Below are positions 19,642 through 23,394 of a DNA stretch of 23,394 bases, piece after piece. The stretch comes from Neolecta irregularis DAH-3. Lineage: Eukaryota; Ascomycota; Neolectomycetes; Neolectales; Neolectaceae. Made by a program: the position numbers and the translations under genes. The notes under the pieces were generated by a model. The model searched no databases, was not told the DNA's origin, and saw only the letters and a program-made list of their open reading frames with translations. Positions within the stretch are counted from its first letter, which is position 1. The number at the start of each line of letters is the position of its first letter. The stretch covers positions 1 to 23,394 of the forward strand of contig LXFE01002660.1 of NCBI GenBank assembly GCA_001929475.1, in the 5' to 3' direction.

Positions 19642-21832
19642 ATGTTCAGCATAAACTACTTTTCGGCCATAGCTGGGCTTTTGTCTGTGTCCCAGGTACG
19701 GGCTATCTATCTTCCCGGCATGGCGTATTACCGTTTAAAATATCACAAGTGACGTACAAATAGTCCAGTATCCTACAAAGTCGGCGATGAAGTATCACTT
19801 ACAGTCAATGCCTTGAATCCTGATGTTGATCGGAATGATCCTCAGTTGAAGTCTATTCTGTCTTACGACTGTATAAAAAACCAACCCGGATATTCTAACT
19901 GAAAAGATTACTATCCCCAATTCCACTTTTGTCAACCAGAAGGCGGTCCAAAAGCCATTTCCGAAAACCTCGGCAGCGTTCTTTTTGGGGACCGTATTTA
20001 TAATTCGCCGTACAAGATTCAAATGATGCAAGACCTCACTTGTGGCAAAGTCTGTACAACTACAATTCCAGGCGACGATGCCAAATTCATAAATGCAAAG
20101 ATCCTTCTTCACTATAGTCAGAGATGGGCAATCGATCAACTTCCTGCAGCTCAAGTCAGTTATGACGAATCTAATAATCTATATTACAATGTCGGATTCG
20201 ATCTTGGCTTGGATAAGCCAGGGGAGCGCCCAATCTTGTATAATCATCATAAAATTACGATTGAATATCACCCAGTGGGACCGGATGAATATCGAGTTGT
20301 TGGGGTCTTGGTTGAGGCCATGAGTCGAAAGGAAGCTGGCTGTTCTGGTAATTCTCCAGTTGCGTTGAAGGAAGATGAAGACAACGTTGACATTCCTTTT
20401 ACATACGATGTCACTTGGAAGGTGCGTATCAGACCTGATTTACCGTTATTGACATTTAGCTTTCCGATACTGCTTGGGCCACTCGTTGGGATAAATACCT
20501 CCACGTTCTCGATCCCAAAATTCATTGGTTCAGTTTGGTTTGTTCCTAGAGTGTATCTTTGATTGATTAAAGATAAATTCTGCCGTTATCGTGATTTTTC
20601 TTGCGAGTATGGTGGTCATGGTGCTCATGAAAGCATTACACCGAGATATAACTCGATATAATCGTATTGATCTCGACGACGACGTGCAAGAGGATTCAGG
20701 CTGGAAGCTCATACATGGCGATGTATTTAGGCCTCCGAATCGATCTCTGGCGCTATCTGTTTTCTTGGGTAGTGGATCTCAATTATTTTGCATGGTAGCC
20801 GTTATCATTGGTATCAAATTCTCTAGCCATTCTCTAAAAGATAGTATTCGCACTGTTTGGATTTCTGTCACCTAGTACTCGAGGTGGCTTGGCCACATTT
20901 ATGATCATAACTTGGATTCTTCTCAGTTTTGTTTGTGGATACGTGTCGTCAAGGATGTATGCTTCACTTGGTGGCGAAAAGTGGAAAGTGAATCTGGTGC
21001 TCACGCCTATTCTTGTTCCTGGGATCCTGTATTCGACTGTTTTTTTCCTCAATTTGTTCGTAGCTGGTGCTGGAGCTTCGGGTGCGGTGCCCTTTGGTAC
21101 GTTTCTCGGTCTGGTTTTTATTTGGTTCTTGATCTCGGTTCCGTTATCGTTTATGGGATCGTACTTTGGTTTCAAGGCGGAACCGCTAAAAATCCCGGTT
21201 AGAACTAATCAAATTCCGCGGCAGATTCCAGACCAGGTTTTATATATGAGACCTACTCCATCGATTCTTCTAAGTGGACTGCTGCCTTTTGGAGCTATAT
21301 TCGTGGAATTGTATTTCATCATGAACTCGATTTGGTTGCATAAAATATACTACATGTTTGGATTTCTCTTACTTTGTTATGGAATAATGGCAAGGTCCCC
21401 AATACCTTTTTGGCTAATCTGCGCAGATTCTAACTTGCTCCACTGTTACTATCCTCGTCGTATACTTTCAGCTTTGTTCCGAAGATTACCACTGGTTAGA
21501 TGAGTGATTGTCTAATAACTGATTGTATAGGTGGTGGAGATCATTTTTCACTGGTGGTGCACTCGCATTTTATGTCTTTCTTCATTCCCTCCTTTATCTG
21601 GTATCAAGATTCCATCTCACTTCATTTATTTCAATCATGCTATATTTGGGATACAGCTTACTCATTACATTTATCACTTTTATATTGACGGGTATGAAAA
21701 ACATTTGTTACTGAAAGTTAATTATAGGCACCATTGGATTTTTCGCAACTTTATTCTTCGTCAGACGTATCTATACTTCGATCAAAGTAGATGTATGTGC
21801 ACACTAATTTTGATACTTACATGATATAGTAG
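19642..21832 (+). CDS. EMP70: EMP70/TM9SF nonaspanin, nine-transmembrane endomembrane protein
   Basis: Golgi/endosomal membrane protein with roles in protein sorting and cell adhesion in several eukaryotes. Nine coding exons plus a stop-codon exon give 620 aa: 19642-19724, 19764-19870, 19907-20421, 20460-20537, 20573-20810, 20845-21389, 21427-21494, 21531-21691, 21728-21792 and 21830-21832. Introns are 34-39 nt. A signal peptide (FSAIAGLLSVS) precedes YLPGMAPVSYKVGDEV. Lumenal motifs are SYDYYYPQFHFCQPEGGPK and CGKVC. Then follow WATRWDKYLHVLDPKIHWF, FALFGFLSPSTRGGLATF, the helical bundle and YHWWWRSFF. The protein ends in KVD, the conserved family C terminus for COPI binding. Intron 6 (21390-21426) is GC-AG, and the last intron lies exactly between GAT and the stop TAG. 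The 3' end faces the SDR gene 24 bp away. Confidence 0.97.
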
Positions 21833-21856
21833 CAAAGAGTATCAATGGCATGCAAG

Positions 21857-22977
21857 TTAATTCATGTTTCTAATTTTCAAATCCTTAATCTGTGAATCCA
21901 TGATTGTTTCCTTGACTTTTGTCTCGCTCCATTCCCACAACTCGTCGGCGGCATTGATATCACGAGAAGCCTTTGAAGATTCAGTTTCTAGGGCAATTGG
22001 ACTAAAATATTTGCCCGTAACTTTATTCCGTTCGATATCTGTTGCCGTGGCTAAAAACTGGGGTTGTAAGCGACTCGTCCTAGACATTATATACCAATTG
22101 CGTTGTAGCGCCGTCTTTTATACTCATTCCGATTAGCGATAGGACCCAGTTGTACACTGAATTGAAAAACGAGGTGTATGCTCCGGCACTTCGATTGATA
22201 CCGGTACTGATTAACCCTGGGTGACAAGCATTTACAAGTAAACGCGGGTTATCCCTCGCCAGCTTGTTTGCAAACAAAACATTTGCAAATTTAGACTGCG
22301 CGTATCTGGATGCTGGACCAATGACTCCGAATATACTCAGCCATTCAGGGTTTGCCAGAGGCGAGGTGATGCCGTAATAATTGATTTTATTTGCAATTTC
22401 GTGTGCTTCGGAAGAAACTACGACGACCCGTGCGCCATCGTTCATTTTTGCCAAAAGCCGAGTAACAAATGTGAAATGGCCCAAATGCTAGATATCAGAC
22501 GGGTAATAGTAGGATTCAGACATTTACAGCCATACAATTTTCAATTCCGTCTCTAGTTAGATAAAACGGCAGAAAAGATATTCCTGCATTGGCAATGATA
22601 CAGTCGATATGTGCGGTCTTTATCCCCAAGTCTCGGGCTGAATCTACGCAAGCCTGGATATTCTCGAGATCCAAATGGTGAAAATAAACGGTTGGATTTT
22701 GAACAGAGTATTTGTCGGCCAATCGCTCTTTCAGAGAAGAGATTGCTGTCAAGGCTGATTTTTTTGATTTCCCGGCAATATATACGGTTGCATTATGCCG
22801 TAACAATTGAAAGGTAGTTTCTAAACCGAGACCTCCGTAGCCTTGACGTTTAGCGGCTGAAGAGACAGCGTATGTACCGCCGGTGACAACATAGACTTTT
22901 CCAGTCAAGTCTGGGATATCCTTGTCTACATCAAAGTTTCTGGTATGCGGGTAAATTCCCAAACTGGAGATATGCAT
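21857..22977 (-). CDS. Short-chain dehydrogenase/reductase (SDR)
   Basis: NAD(P)-dependent oxidoreductase of the classical SDR fold, resembling the RDH/WWOX-like group; the substrate cannot be told. Four exons, 22878-22977, 22522-22841, 22095-22487 and 21857-22057, with introns of 36, 34 and 37 nt, encode 337 aa. The ATG at 22977 is used; a TTG upstream is ignored. The cofactor motif TGGYGGLG (32-39) appears only after removing intron 1, which splits it. IIANAG at 115-120, catalytic Ser in VVVVSSEAHE (165 or 166), and YAQSK with Tyr202 and Lys206 complete the active site. The ~65-residue C-terminal exon is the usual variable substrate end. There is no obvious signal peptide or membrane anchor. 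A fold-back repeat begins 58 bp upstream of the start. Confidence 0.93.
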
Positions 22978-23035
22978 GGTGGTTGAGATCAAGAGGTGTC
23001 AAGGTGGTCAAGTTATCAAGTTGGTAACAGCGACC

Positions 23036-23301
23036 CTGCGTTTGGTTCGCACTAAACTTCATAAACTGTGGCTTTTAACAAATTGGAATTTCAGGCTCGC
23101 GTTTGGTGCGCTCCACATTTATAAATCTCACTGCTCGGACTGATTGAAGTGGAGGACGATGTTTCAAGCTAGGCGACAGCCCATGACCGAAAGACTATGA
23201 CCGTCTAGTCCTGGTACTTTGTGGAGCGCACCAAACGCGCGCCTGAAATTCCAAACTGTAAAAAGCCACAGTTTATGAAGTTTAGTGCGAACCAAACGCA
23301 G
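23036..23301. repeat. Fold-back element: 82-bp inverted arms around a 102-bp spacer
   Basis: The left arm (23036-23117) and the reverse complement of the right arm (23220-23301) match at all but about 4 of 82 positions. Each arm also starts and ends with a related motif (GCGTTTGGTTCGCA at the outer end, GCGTTTGGTGCGCTC at the inner end), so GCGTTTGGT occurs four times. I see no reading frame and no transposase. No clear target-site duplication flanks it. It resembles a MITE or fold-back element, or a promoter with dyad sites for the SDR gene. The remaining 93 bp to the window end show nothing. Confidence 0.85.
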
Positions 23302-23394
23302 CCTGATTAAAATACACCAATATGTTTAATTGAGGTTTTCGTATGACCATATCCTGGCTCGAGCGTCACCACTACCCGTAGCAAATATGTTCCC

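Overview
The window is nuclear DNA from a fungus. It carries a fungal-type SMI1/KNR4 cell-wall regulator, an ALR/MNR2-type CorA magnesium transporter, a fungal prephenate dehydratase, an EMP70-type nonaspanin, and a CENP-A close in style to ascomycete and fission-yeast proteins. Genes are dense and lie on both strands. Almost all are split by very short introns: of 44 introns I could place from protein frame and splice signals, 38 are 33-40 nt long. I cannot assign a genus or phylum from sequence alone; an ascomycete-like lineage is the best guess.

Layout, left to right. 1-321: a GC-rich partial reading frame unlike the rest. 734-1289 (+): centromeric histone CENP-A. 1428-3473 (-): cohesin-loader subunit MAU2/SCC4, converging on CENP-A. 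4075-4178 (-): intron-containing tRNA-Ile(UAU). 4631-5507 (-): unrecognised basic Ser/Pro-rich protein. 5964-6388 (+): RBX1, the RING subunit of cullin ligases. 6480-7552 (-): prephenate dehydratase PHA2. 8282-9920 (+): CorA-like Mg2+ transporter, whose 3' end is partly duplicated downstream. 10301-11881 (+): SMI1/KNR4. 12252-12845 (-): unrecognised small protein. 13846-17351 (-): cytosolic isoleucyl-tRNA synthetase ILS1. 18079-19489 (-): PCI-domain protein of the PCID2/Thp1/Csn12 family. 19642-21832 (+): EMP70/TM9SF. 21857-22977 (-): short-chain dehydrogenase/reductase. 23036-23301: a 266-bp fold-back element with 82-bp inverted arms.

Most genes are housekeeping genes and do not form one pathway. 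Functional neighbours worth noting are CENP-A beside the cohesin loader (both chromosome segregation), and an isoleucine tRNA about 10 kb from the isoleucyl-tRNA synthetase. The least ordinary items are the fold-back element, two GC-AG introns, an intron placed exactly before the EMP70 stop codon, an apparent in-frame TAG in MAU2, the duplicated 3' end of the Mg2+ transporter, and the compositionally foreign left edge. I saw no CRISPR array, no transposase gene and no clear novel multi-gene system.
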